Assembly (NCBI GenBank): GCA_034933685.1
Contig: JAYFNB010000018.1
Coordinates: 136,938 to 200,937, forward strand
Source of the DNA: UBA8514 sp034933685
GTDB lineage: Bacteria > Bacillota > Clostridia > Lachnospirales > Anaerotignaceae
DNA length: 64,000 nt
Direction of reading: 5' to 3'
The notes below the pieces were generated by a model. The model worked only from the letters and a program-made list of their open reading frames with translations, was not told where the DNA came from and did not search any database. Both the position numbers and the translations under genes were made by a program. Positions 1-8,242 of the stretch are shown in pieces. Position 1 is the first letter of the stretch. Each line of letters starts with the position of its first letter.

Positions 1-1
1 C

Positions 2-2404
2 GGCTGTGGTGGTGCAACAGGTTCGTCCAAAGAACATACCATGGAAAGCATTGAAACTTGTGGAGCAGAGGTTCAAAAAGGAAATCCACCAACAGAAAGA
101 AAACTGCAAAGATTATTCAGAAATCCAGAAGTAAGCACTATGATTAAGCGTTGCAATGACTTTGGTGCAGGCGGAGTTTCTGTTGCAATTGGCGAGCTTG
201 CAGACAGTTTGGTTATAGACCTTGATTCAGTTCCTAAAAAATACGAAGGTCTTGATGGAACAGAGCTTGCAATTTCTGAAAGTCAGGAAAGAATGGCAGT
301 TGTTGTACAAAAAGAAAATGTGGATAAATTTATTAAATTTGCTGCAGAGGAAAACCTTGAGGCGACACCTGTTGCTGTAGTTACAGATGACAGACGCCTT
401 ATTATGAAGTGGAGAAACAAGGCAATTGTGGATATATCTAGAGATTTCCTTGACACTAATGGAGCAACCCAAAAAACTGAAGTTAAGGTGACTGCGTCTG
501 AAAAGTCAAGTTATTTCGATACACCATGCGTTAATGCTGACCTTATTGAAAGTGATGTAAAAAAAGCATGGACAAGCAATCTTTCAAGCCTTAATGTTGC
601 AAGCCAAAAAGGACTTGTAGAGCGTTTTGACGCTACCATTGGTGCAGGCACTGTGCTTATGCCTTTTGGTGGAAAAAATCAGCTTACAGCGCCAGAAGCT
701 ATGGCGGCTAAGGTTCCATTGCTTAAAGGGGAAACAACAACAACAACACTTATGAGCTATGGATATAACCCTAATATTTCTAAATGGAGTCCTTTCCACG
801 GAGCAGTGTATGCAGTAGTTGAATCTTTGGCAAAAATAGTTGCTACTGGCGGAGAATATTCAAAAACAAGGCTTACCTTCCAAGAATATTTTGAAAAACT
901 TGGAACTGACCCAGAAAAATGGGGCAAGCCATTTGCAGCACTTGTTGGTGCATTTAAGGCACAAATGGAGATGGGCGTTGCTGCTATTGGCGGCAAGGAC
1001 AGTATGAGTGGTACATTTATGGACATTTCTGTTCCACCTACCCTTGTTTCATTTGCTGTTAATACAACTAAAGTAGATAATGTAATCTCTCCTGAATTTA
1101 AATCGGTAGGTAACACTGTTGTTTATCTTCCAGCAAAAAGAGATAAGTATGACTTACCAGACTTTGATTATTTGAAACAGCTTTTTGCTCTTGTAACAAG
1201 TTTTATTCAAAAGGGTATTTGCGTATCTGCCCACACTGTTAGAACTGGTGGTATTGCTGAGGCTATAAGCAAAATGACCTTTGGAAATTCAATAGGCATT
1301 GCCTTTGAAGATGATGTAGACAATGCAGATTTATTTAAACCTGCTTATGGTTCTTTTGTTCTTGAAATTAAAAACGCAAAGATTATAGATTTTATGGGCC
1401 TTGACGCTAAAATTATTGGCAAAACAATTGAAGAGTCTGTAATTCAGCTTAAAGATATTGAAATTTCAATTAACGAAATGCTTCCAGCGTGGGAAGGAAC
1501 ATTAGAAAAGGTATTCCCTACAAAGATTAAATTTAACGGTGAGGGAAATGCAGAAATTAAGGTTTTTGAAAATAAAAATTTTGCTAAGCCTGCAATAAAA
1601 GTTGCAAAGCCGAAGGTATTAATTCCTGTTTTCCCTGGTAACAACTGCGAGTACGATTCTGCAAGGGCTTTTGAAAAAGCAGGAGCAGAAGCCAAAACCC
1701 TTGTTGTTGCCAACATGAGCGTTCAAGCACTTGAAGAATCCATTGAAAAAATGGTTCAAGAAATTAAGCAGAGTCAAATTATTATGATTCCTGGTGGCTT
1801 TAGTGCAGGTGACGAACCTGATGGCTCTGGCAAATTTATTGCTGCGGTATTCCGCAATCCTTACATTAAAGAAGCGGTTATGGATTTGCTTAAAAACCGT
1901 GATGGACTTATGCTTGGAATTTGTAATGGTTTCCAAGCACTTGTGAAGCTTGGACTTTTGCCGTATGGCGAAATAAGAGATTTGGATGAAGAAAGTCCAA
2001 CCCTTACACACAATTATATTGGCAGACACGTTAGTTTGCTTGTAAATACAAAAATAACCTCAACACTTTCTCCATGGTTATGGGGTACAAGTGCAGGGGA
2101 TATTCATACAATACCTGTTTCTCATGGTGAGGGCAGGTTTATAGCACCAAAACATAAGCTTGATGAGCTTATAGCCAATGGTCAGGTTGCCACCCAGTAT
2201 GTAGATAATAAGGGCAACGCCACCTACGATATACGTTTTAACCCTAATGGGTCTATGATGGCTATTGAAGGTATAACAAGCCCTGATGGACGTGTACTTG
2301 GTAAAATGGGACATTCCGAAAGAATTGGAAACGGTTTATATAAGAATGTTTTAGGCGAAAAAGACCAGAAGATTTTTGAATCCGGAGTAAAATATTTCAA
2401 ATAG
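2..2404 (+). CDS. purL: Phosphoribosylformylglycinamidine synthase, large single-chain type, 5' end outside window
   Basis: This enzyme makes FGAM from FGAR using ATP and glutamine, in cytosolic de novo purine synthesis. The frame is open from base 2 and reads GGATGSSKEHT before the first ATG at 41, so that ATG is internal and the true start lies upstream. About 800 residues are visible of a family usually near 1,250. The synthetase part shows FGGKNQLTAPEAM and GGKDSMSG. The last 260 or so residues form a class I glutamine amidotransferase, with the nucleophile Cys in GICNGFQ (near base 1922) and the catalytic His in PVSHGEGR (near base 2123). The tail sequence is intact. A small membrane-protein gene follows after 14 bases. 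Confidence 0.96.
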   Translation, partial: GCGGATGSSKEHTMESIETCGAEVQKGNPPTERKLQRLFRNPEVSTMIKRCNDFGAGGVSVAIGELADSLVIDLDSVPKKYEGLDGTELAISESQERMAVVVQKENVDKFIKFAAEENLEATPVAVVTDDRRLIMKWRNKAIVDISRDFLDTNGATQKTEVKVTASEKSSYFDTPCVNADLIESDVKKAWTSNLSSLNVASQKGLVERFDATIGAGTVLMPFGGKNQLTAPEAMAAKVPLLKGETTTTTLMSYGYNPNISKWSPFHGAVYAVVESLAKIVATGGEYSKTRLTFQEYFEKLGTDPEKWGKPFAALVGAFKAQMEMGVAAIGGKDSMSGTFMDISVPPTLVSFAVNTTKVDNVISPEFKSVGNTVVYLPAKRDKYDLPDFDYLKQLFALVTSFIQKGICVSAHTVRTGGIAEAISKMTFGNSIGIAFEDDVDNADLFKPAYGSFVLEIKNAKIIDFMGLDAKIIGKTIEESVIQLKDIEISINEMLPAWEGTLEKVFPTKIKFNGEGNAEIKVFENKNFAKPAIKVAKPKVLIPVFPGNNCEYDSARAFEKAGAEAKTLVVANMSVQALEESIEKMVQEIKQSQIIMIPGGFSAGDEPDGSGKFIAAVFRNPYIKEAVMDLLKNRDGLMLGICNGFQALVKLGLLPYGEIRDLDEESPTLTHNYIGRHVSLLVNTKITSTLSPWLWGTSAGDIHTIPVSHGEGRFIAPKHKLDELIANGQVATQYVDNKGNATYDIRFNPNGSMMAIEGITSPDGRVLGKMGHSERIGNGLYKNVLGEKDQKIFESGVKYFK

Positions 2405-2418
2405 AAGGAGGCATACTA

Positions 2419-2517
2419 ATGAAGGTTACAGCATTAATTTTAAGTGCAGTGTCATTAGCAATATCAGCGGCACTTTTAGCATTCTCTATTGTAAATTTAG
2501 CTTCCAAGGATTATTAA
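2419..2517 (+). CDS. Single-pass membrane microprotein, 32 residues, downstream of purL
   Basis: This is a short gene of unknown function. It opens with ATG at 2419, eight bases after an AAGGAGG site that touches the purL stop, and runs for 32 codons to TAA. The product begins MKVTALILSAVSLAISA and ends NLASKDY. About 25 consecutive residues are hydrophobic or small, enough for one membrane helix, with Lys near each end. It could be a membrane microprotein or a short signal-anchor peptide. Support comes from the strong ribosome site, tight spacing to purL and membrane-like composition. No family is recognised. The GC-poor setting means a chance reading frame is possible, but chance would not usually supply both a good ribosome site and a clean helix. 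Confidence 0.6.
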   Translation: MKVTALILSAVSLAISAALLAFSIVNLASKDY

Positions 2518-2534
2518 AAATCATGTTGGGCAGT

Positions 2535-2660
2535 TTCACCGATAAAGATGTCGGTTACCCTATCATTTGTTACGCCTAAAAAACAATATAACCTTACCTA
2601 TTGGGTGGTTATGATAGCAACCGGCAGGGTTTAAATTTTGCCGAGGCTTGTTTTTTAAGT
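2535..2660 (+). ncRNA. Candidate structured RNA between purL and gap
   Basis: The 194-base gap between the microprotein and gap can fold well. ACCGA (2538-2542) pairs with TCGGT (2551-2555). A perfect 10-bp outer stem pairs TAAAAAACAA (2577-2586) with TTGTTTTTTA (2648-2657). Inside it, AACCTTACC (2590-2598) pairs with GGCAGGGTT (2623-2631) with one mismatch, around a GGTT/AACC hairpin (2607-2622). A competing hairpin CGGCA/TGCCG (2622-2643) sits just before a T-rich stretch. Mutually exclusive helices near a T-tract are typical of an attenuator or riboswitch, or of a small RNA. No known family was recognised; 6S RNA was considered but not established. Confidence 0.4.
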
Positions 2661-2711
2661 TGGCAGCATTGCTGCATTAAATTACAATACAAAACATTGG
2701 GAGGTATTTTT

Positions 2712-3719
2712 ATGGTAAAAGTAGGTATTAATGGTTTTGGTCGTATTGGCAGACTTGTTCTTCGTGCTTCTTTGGAAAAAGATGGCGTTCAGGTTGTTGC
2801 TGTAAACGACCCATTTGTAGACCTTGAGTACATGGTTTACATGATGAAATACGATTCAGCACAGGGGAAATTTAAGGGCGAAGTTTCTGTAAAGGATAAT
2901 AAGCTTGTTGTAAACGGCAATGAAATTACTGTGTTCGACTGCATGGACCCTGCTACTATTCCATGGGGTAGCGCAGGTGCTGATTATGTAGTTGAGGCTA
3001 CAGGTGCTTTTACAGATATAAGCAAAGCGCAGGCTCACTTAACAGGCGGTGCTAAAAAGGTTGTAATTTCAGCTCCTTCTGCCGATGCTCCTATGTTTGT
3101 TATGGGCGTTAACAATGATAAATACAGCAAAGATATGACTATTGTATCTAATGCATCATGCACAACAAATTGTCTTGCACCGTTAACTAAGGTTATTCAC
3201 GATAACTTTGGTATTGTTGAAGGTCTTATGACAACTGTACATTCAACAACAGCAACACAGAAAACCGTTGACGGCCCTTCTAAGAAGGACTGGAGAGGTG
3301 GACGTGCAGCTGCTGCAAACATAATTCCATCATCAACAGGTGCTGCAAAGGCTGTTGGCAAGGTTATACCTGAACTTAACGGTAAACTTACCGGAATGAG
3401 CTTCCGTGTACCTACAATAGATGTTTCTGTAGTAGACCTTACATGCAGACTTGAGAAAAAAGCTACTTACGAAGAAATTAAAAAGGCTGTTAAAGCAGCA
3501 GCAGATGGACCACTTAAAGGCATACTTGGATATACAGAAGATGCTGTGGTTTCAAGCGATTTCCTTGGTGATGCAAGAACATCAATTTTTGATGCTTCTG
3601 CAGGGATTGCTCTTAACGACAATTTTGTAAAACTTGTTAGCTGGTATGATAATGAATGGGGCTACAGCAATAAGGTAGTTGAACTTGTTATGCATATGGC
3701 TAAGGTAGATGCGCAGTAA
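2712..3719 (+). CDS. gap: Glyceraldehyde-3-phosphate dehydrogenase
   Basis: This enzyme oxidises and phosphorylates glyceraldehyde 3-phosphate with NAD in glycolysis. The ATG at 2712 is chosen because GGGAGG lies just before it and the protein then begins VKVGINGFGRIGR, the usual NAD-binding N-terminus. A TTG at 2601 in the same frame would add 37 unrelated residues and is rejected. The product is 335 residues, the normal family length. The catalytic Cys is in SNASCTTNCLAP, and the C-terminal WYDNEWGYS motif is present. It stands alone: a candidate leader RNA precedes it and a strong terminator follows. Confidence 0.97.
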   Translation: MVKVGINGFGRIGRLVLRASLEKDGVQVVAVNDPFVDLEYMVYMMKYDSAQGKFKGEVSVKDNKLVVNGNEITVFDCMDPATIPWGSAGADYVVEATGAFTDISKAQAHLTGGAKKVVISAPSADAPMFVMGVNNDKYSKDMTIVSNASCTTNCLAPLTKVIHDNFGIVEGLMTTVHSTTATQKTVDGPSKKDWRGGRAAAANIIPSSTGAAKAVGKVIPELNGKLTGMSFRVPTIDVSVVDLTCRLEKKATYEEIKKAVKAAADGPLKGILGYTEDAVVSSDFLGDARTSIFDASAGIALNDNFVKLVSWYDNEWGYSNKVVELVMHMAKVDAQ

Positions 3720-3779
3720 AAATTAAAATGATTAAAATTACTTAATATAAATTTTTGTTTAATGTTTCAGTGATAAAGT

Positions 3780-3824
3780 AAAAGTACACTTTTCTTATTA
3801 TTTAAGAAGAAGTGTACTTTTTTA
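3780..3824. terminator. Terminator between convergent gap and MATE genes
   Basis: AAAGTACACTT (3781-3791) pairs perfectly with AAGTGTACTTT (3810-3820), extended by an inner TTCTT/AAGAA helix and followed by a T-tract. It closes gap. An A-run on the left side lets it also act on the minus strand for the MATE gene. Confidence 0.9.
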
Positions 3825-3832
3825 TTAATTGG

Positions 3833-5188
3833 TCATAAATTTCTAATTTGCTTTATGTAAACACGGTGCATAAATACTGCGCATGCACTAATTGAGCCGA
3901 TTTCTGCAATTGGGAATGCCCACCAAACCCAAGTAAGTCCTCCAAGCTTTGAAAGCACAAAAGCGGCAGGAAGAAGAATAACAAGCTGCCGGCTAAGAGA
4001 AACAGTAAGGCTGTAAAATCCCTTGCCAAATGCTTGAAACACTGCGTTAAGTACGATTGGGAAACCACCAAGGAGAAAGTGAATGCTCAATATTCTAAGG
4101 GCAGGAATTCCTATTGCAAGCATATTATCAGAGGCATTAAAAAGCATTAGTATAGCAGTTGTTTGTGTTTGAATAACAATAAGGCCGGCGGTCATGACGC
4201 AAACGCCAAAAGTTAGGGCAAGTTTAATTGTTTTAAGAATTCGTTCTTTTTTTCGTGCCCCATAGTTGTAGGCGAGAATAGGCACCATACCATTGTTAAG
4301 CCCCAATATTGGCATAAGCACAAAACTTTGCAGCTTGTAGAAAACTCCGAAAACCGCCGTTGCAGTTGACGAAAATGTAAGAAGTATCGCATTCATTCCG
4401 AAGGTTGTTACGGAAGTAAGTGCCCGCATAAGTATTGAGGGAAAACCCACCGAGTAAATGCGCTTTATTATGTGTATGTCTGGCTTAAAGCCTTTAAAAT
4501 CAAGCTTAATTTCGTGGTTGCATTTGAGGTTAAGGATAATTCCTATAGTAGCAGAACAAATTTGCCCAAAAACAGTAGCAACTGCAGCACCTGTTACACC
4601 CATTGATGGAAATCCAGCTAGACCAAAAATAAGTATAGGGTCTAGTATTATATTTATAACAGCACCTGTTGCTTGGGTAACCATGGAAAGGAAGGTTTTA
4701 CCTGTAGCCTGCAAAAGGCGTTCAAAAGTTATTTGACCATAAACACCAATAGACAGCATTGTGCATATGCGAATATATTTTGTACCTTCAACAACAACTT
4801 CTGGTATATCAGTTTGAACCTTAAAATAGAAGCCTGAAAAAAATGCACCCATTGCAAGCATAAAAATATAGCTAGCAAAGCCTAAAAAAACACCATTATT
4901 TGCAGTTTTATTTGCAAGAGCAAAATTTTTTTCACCAAGGCTTTTGCTTAGCAAGGAATTAATGCCAACACCAGTGCCTACAGCAATAGATATAATTAAA
5001 TTTTGCACAGGAAAAGCAAGAGAAACTGCAGTTAAAGCATTTTCGCCTATTTTTGCCACAAAATAGCTATCCACAACATTATACAATGCCTGTATGAACA
5101 TGCTTATAACAATAGGTAGAGACATGTTAACTAACAAAGTACCTACAGGCATAATACCCATTTTATTTTCTGCAATATTTTCTGTCAT
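3833..5188 (-). CDS. MATE family multidrug/Na+ antiporter-type exporter
   Basis: The product is 451 residues, the normal length for a MATE transporter, and is mostly hydrophobic with the spacing expected of 12 membrane helices. The N-terminal stretch VNMSLPIVISMFIQALYN and the following YFVAKIG segment are typical of the family. Members export cationic drugs or metabolites in exchange for Na+ or H+. The substrate cannot be read from sequence. Its ATG overlaps the stop of the upstream SGNH hydrolase gene by four bases (ATGA), so the two are translationally coupled. They lie at the distal end of the aromatic-biosynthesis cluster, but I infer no function from that position. Confidence 0.9.
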   Translation of the reverse strand: MTENIAENKMGIMPVGTLLVNMSLPIVISMFIQALYNVVDSYFVAKIGENALTAVSLAFPVQNLIISIAVGTGVGINSLLSKSLGEKNFALANKTANNGVFLGFASYIFMLAMGAFFSGFYFKVQTDIPEVVVEGTKYIRICTMLSIGVYGQITFERLLQATGKTFLSMVTQATGAVINIILDPILIFGLAGFPSMGVTGAAVATVFGQICSATIGIILNLKCNHEIKLDFKGFKPDIHIIKRIYSVGFPSILMRALTSVTTFGMNAILLTFSSTATAVFGVFYKLQSFVLMPILGLNNGMVPILAYNYGARKKERILKTIKLALTFGVCVMTAGLIVIQTQTTAILMLFNASDNMLAIGIPALRILSIHFLLGGFPIVLNAVFQAFGKGFYSLTVSLSRQLVILLPAAFVLSKLGGLTWVWWAFPIAEIGSISACAVFMHRVYIKQIRNL

Positions 5189-5775
5189 TTCATTTCCTCA
5201 CTTAATGTTTTTAAAACCCCATTTATGCATTCAAAAAATGCTAAGTATCCTTTTTCAGATAAATGACATCCATCTTCCTGCAAATATTGGGAAATATTAT
5301 TTTTTCCTAAATCCGTAAGATATTGATTAAAATCCACCAAAATACCATTGTATTTTTCTGCAAGTTTACGGCATGCGTTGCAATAAGGCTCAAGGCGTTT
5401 GTTATAAGTCCATGGCATAAAAACAGTCTCGTCCACCGGTGGAGGAGTAATATAAATTATTTTTGCGCTTTTATTTTTAAGCAGAAGCTGTTCTGTCATT
5501 ATTTCCATGTTTAGATTGTATTCATAAACAGTCCTATATGGACCTTCGCCCATGGCAGAATCGTTAGAGCCGAACAAAAAAGTAACGACATCAGGGTAAT
5601 TGTTTAAAACGTCAGTTTCAAATCTATCCAGCGCTTCACGTGTCGTGTCTCCGTTTACACCTTTGTTTATAATATCCCATTGAGGATAGGCGAATTTTAT
5701 AAGGGTTTCAATATTGTCTTTTTCCCAAACACCATACCCAAAGGTAAGGCTGTCACCAAAAAGCAAAAGCTTCAT
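5185..5775 (-). CDS. SGNH/GDSL family hydrolase
   Basis: This 196-residue protein has the blocks of the SGNH esterase/lipase fold in order: FGDSLTFGYG near the N-terminus with the nucleophile Ser, GVNGDTT with the oxyanion Gly, FGSNDSAMG with the Asn, and DGCHLSEKGY near the C-terminus with the Asp-His pair. Such enzymes remove acyl or acetyl groups from lipids, sugars or thioesters. There is no signal peptide, so it is probably cytosolic. It starts four bases after the aroA stop and overlaps the MATE gene, so it is in one transcription unit with them. The substrate is unknown. Confidence 0.88.
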   Translation of the reverse strand: MKLLLFGDSLTFGYGVWEKDNIETLIKFAYPQWDIINKGVNGDTTREALDRFETDVLNNYPDVVTFLFGSNDSAMGEGPYRTVYEYNLNMEIMTEQLLLKNKSAKIIYITPPPVDETVFMPWTYNKRLEPYCNACRKLAEKYNGILVDFNQYLTDLGKNNISQYLQEDGCHLSEKGYLAFFECINGVLKTLSEEMK

Positions 5776-5779
5776 TCTA

Positions 5780-7063
5780 TCACATTCTTTCTATAAACTT
5801 AAAAAAGTTTGGAAAAGATATATCAACACATTGGGTATTGGTTATTGTGGTTTCACTATCTGCCACAAGTGCGGCTATTGCAATACTCATTGCAATTCGG
5901 TGGTCGTCATAGCTCTCGCACACTGCACCACTTATTCCTTTTCCACCATTAATAATCATACCGTCATCGGTTTCTTCAATGTCGACGCCCATCTTTTTAA
6001 GTTCGCATACAACGGTTTTTATGCGGTTACTTTCTTTTACTTTTAATTCCTGTGCGTCTTTTATAATAGTTGTTCCATCTGCCATAGCCGCGGCAACAGC
6101 AATTACTGGTATTTCGTCTATAAGTTTTGGTATAATATCACCTTCAATAACCGTACCTTTTAACTTTGAAGTTCTTACACAGATGTCCGCCGTTTCTTCT
6201 CCACAAATAACTTTTTTGTTCAGAAGTGTAATATCAGCACCCATGTTTTCAAGCACTGTAATTATACCTGTACGAGTTGGATTTATACCAACATTTTCAA
6301 TAGTAATTTGGGAATTTTCACATATTGCACCTGCAACCATAAAGTATGCCGCAGAGGAAATGTCGCCAGGCACAAAAATTTCTTTGCCGTAAAGTTCTTT
6401 AACAGGGTGGCAAATTATTTCGGTACCATTGTGTTCAATATTTGCACCAAGGTAGTTCAGCATAATTTCAGTATGGTTACGAGTCGCTTCTGGTTCAATT
6501 ATTATAGTAGTACCTTCTGCATAAAGGCCTGCCAAAATTATTGCACTTTTTACCTGCGCACTAGCAACGGGCAGGGTATAGGTAATAGCTTGAAGGCTAC
6601 TTCCGGTAATATTTATAGGTGCTAAAAGCTTTCCATCTTCATTTCGTCCGTTTATTTTTGCACCCATTTTGCCTAGTGGAGTACTTACACGACCCATTGG
6701 TCTTTTTTGAATTGAGGCATCCCCAGTTAGGGTGGAATTAAAATTCTGACCGCAAAGCAAACCGCTGATTAGGCGCAGGGTAGTACCACTGTTTCCTACA
6801 TCGAGAATTTCCGTTGGGGCAGAAAGGCCGTGCAGACCCTTACCATGCACAGTAACATCTGTTCCATAAACCTTAATGTCTATGCCAAGCTTTTTAAAAC
6901 AGGATATGGTAGAAAGGCAGTCTTCACCTGTAAGAAAGCCACGTACGGTGGTAGTTCCGTTGGCAATAGAGCCAAACATAACTGCACGATGGCTTATAGA
7001 TTTATCTCCAGGTACAGAAAAACTTCCTTTTAAACTTCCTTTGGACTTCATAGTTTTGTTCAT
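5780..7063 (-). CDS. aroA: 3-phosphoshikimate 1-carboxyvinyltransferase (EPSP synthase)
   Basis: This enzyme transfers enolpyruvyl from PEP to shikimate 3-phosphate, the sixth step of the shikimate pathway. The signatures are VPGDKSISHRA near the N-terminus, LDVGNSGTTLRL, and YDDHRIAM near the C-terminus. The start is set at the ATG 7063 because AAAGGTGAT lies just before it; a TTG at 7078 in frame would use that site as coding sequence. The protein is then 427 residues, normal for the family. It is downstream of tyrA but separated from it by a terminator-like hairpin, so it may be partly uncoupled from aroF-tyrA. Confidence 0.95.
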   Translation of the reverse strand: MNKTMKSKGSLKGSFSVPGDKSISHRAVMFGSIANGTTTVRGFLTGEDCLSTISCFKKLGIDIKVYGTDVTVHGKGLHGLSAPTEILDVGNSGTTLRLISGLLCGQNFNSTLTGDASIQKRPMGRVSTPLGKMGAKINGRNEDGKLLAPINITGSSLQAITYTLPVASAQVKSAIILAGLYAEGTTIIIEPEATRNHTEIMLNYLGANIEHNGTEIICHPVKELYGKEIFVPGDISSAAYFMVAGAICENSQITIENVGINPTRTGIITVLENMGADITLLNKKVICGEETADICVRTSKLKGTVIEGDIIPKLIDEIPVIAVAAAMADGTTIIKDAQELKVKESNRIKTVVCELKKMGVDIEETDDGMIINGGKGISGAVCESYDDHRIAMSIAIAALVADSETTITNTQCVDISFPNFFKFIERM

Positions 7064-7098
7064 ATTATCACCTTTCAAATGGGTTCCTTTAATAGCAT

Positions 7099-7130
7099 AA
7101 AAAACAAGTTGAGTATATCACTTGTTTTTT
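7099..7130 (-). terminator. Terminator-like hairpin between tyrA and aroA
   Basis: AAAAAACAAGT (7099-7109) and ACTTGTTTTTT (7120-7130) form a perfect 11-bp stem with a 10-base loop. On the minus strand it ends in six T, so it can stop tyrA transcription. It would leave aroA dependent on read-through or its own promoter. Confidence 0.75.
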
Positions 7131-7144
7131 ATACATAGAACCTA

Positions 7145-8242
7145 TCAAATTTTTATGTGAACTTCGTAATTCATTTCTCTTAGCAGAGCAACACTTTTTT
7201 GTCGTTGTTCCTCGCTGTCAAATGCTATCTGCAAAACACCGCATTCTTGCTCACGGCTGTTTACAATACTCATATTTTTAATATTGATGTTGTTGCTGGA
7301 AAAAAGAACGGCAATAATTGCAATTGAACCAGGTTTGTCCAACACATCAATAACAATTTCGTAACGTTTAACAAAGCTGCCTGGGTTAACGTTGGAAAAC
7401 TCATCTCTGTATAGTCTTGCATTGTTAAAATAGTTATACACAGCCTTACCGTCGTCTGCCAAAATTGAGGCTTTAATTCCACTAATCATGCTTTCCAAAT
7501 TATCCAGAGCGTTTACAATTTCCTTTTTATTATCAAAGCATATACTGCTCCACATATCTGGACTGGAAGAGGCAATTCGGGTTATATCCTTAAATCCACC
7601 TGCCGCTAATAACTGCATATGTTTTTTTTCTGTGTCCATATTTTTTACACTGTTGCAAAGTGCAGAAGCTACTATGTGTGGAACATGGCTAATTGAGGCA
7701 ACAATATAATCGTGCTGATACGGTGAAACCACAATGGGTATTGCCCCTATTTCAGAAATCGCCTCTTCAAACTCATCTACCATGGTTTTTGGAACGTTAT
7801 CATCAGGAGTAAGAATATAGTAGGCATTTTCAAACAAATGCTCTTTAGCAGCATTGTAACGGAATTTTTCAGAGCCTGTCATTGGATGTCCGCCGATAAA
7901 GAAAAATTTGTTATTAAGAGATTTCATTTGGTCGTATATATGCCCCTTTGTACTGCCAACATCAGATACGATGCAGTTTGCAGAAACATATTGTGTAAGC
8001 TTTTGTGCATAGGAAAAAATTTTATCTACTGGTGTGCAGATAAAAACAACATCACAGCCGCAAAAAATATCGGTTACATCAGTTGCATATTGGTCTACAA
8101 TTCCTTCGTTATATGCCGCCATAAGCACATCTTCACTGCGATTAGCGGCAACAATGGTTTTTGTGTGCATACGGTTTTTAAGCGCCTTAGCCAAAGAACC
8201 TCCAATAAGGCCTAAACCAATAATTCCTACTTTTTCAAACAT
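7145..8242 (-). CDS. tyrA: Prephenate dehydrogenase with C-terminal ACT domain
   Basis: This enzyme oxidatively decarboxylates prephenate to 4-hydroxyphenylpyruvate for tyrosine synthesis. The N-terminus has the NAD-binding motif VGIIGLGLIGGSLAKAL. The middle holds GGHPMTGSE, conserved in the family. The last 75 or so residues, beginning near YEIVIDVLDKPGSIA, are an ACT domain, which usually binds an amino acid for feedback control; tyrosine is the likely ligand. The length of 365 residues fits TyrA with ACT. The start codon directly abuts the aroF stop, so the two are co-translated. Confidence 0.95.
   Translation of the reverse strand: MFEKVGIIGLGLIGGSLAKALKNRMHTKTIVAANRSEDVLMAAYNEGIVDQYATDVTDIFCGCDVVFICTPVDKIFSYAQKLTQYVSANCIVSDVGSTKGHIYDQMKSLNNKFFFIGGHPMTGSEKFRYNAAKEHLFENAYYILTPDDNVPKTMVDEFEEAISEIGAIPIVVSPYQHDYIVASISHVPHIVASALCNSVKNMDTEKKHMQLLAAGGFKDITRIASSSPDMWSSICFDNKKEIVNALDNLESMISGIKASILADDGKAVYNYFNNARLYRDEFSNVNPGSFVKRYEIVIDVLDKPGSIAIIAVLFSSNNINIKNMSIVNSREQECGVLQIAFDSEEQRQKSVALLREMNYEVHIKI

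Noticed and set aside
2535..2660. Identification of the purL-gap element as 6S RNA
   Set aside because: It can fold, but I did not see the long central bubble with closing stems that defines 6S RNA, and the length is short. Only a covariance search would decide.
2601..2711. 37-residue N-terminal extension of gap from TTG 2601
   Set aside because: The extension lies inside the candidate leader RNA, has no ribosome site, and the ATG at 2712 gives the standard GAPDH N-terminus.
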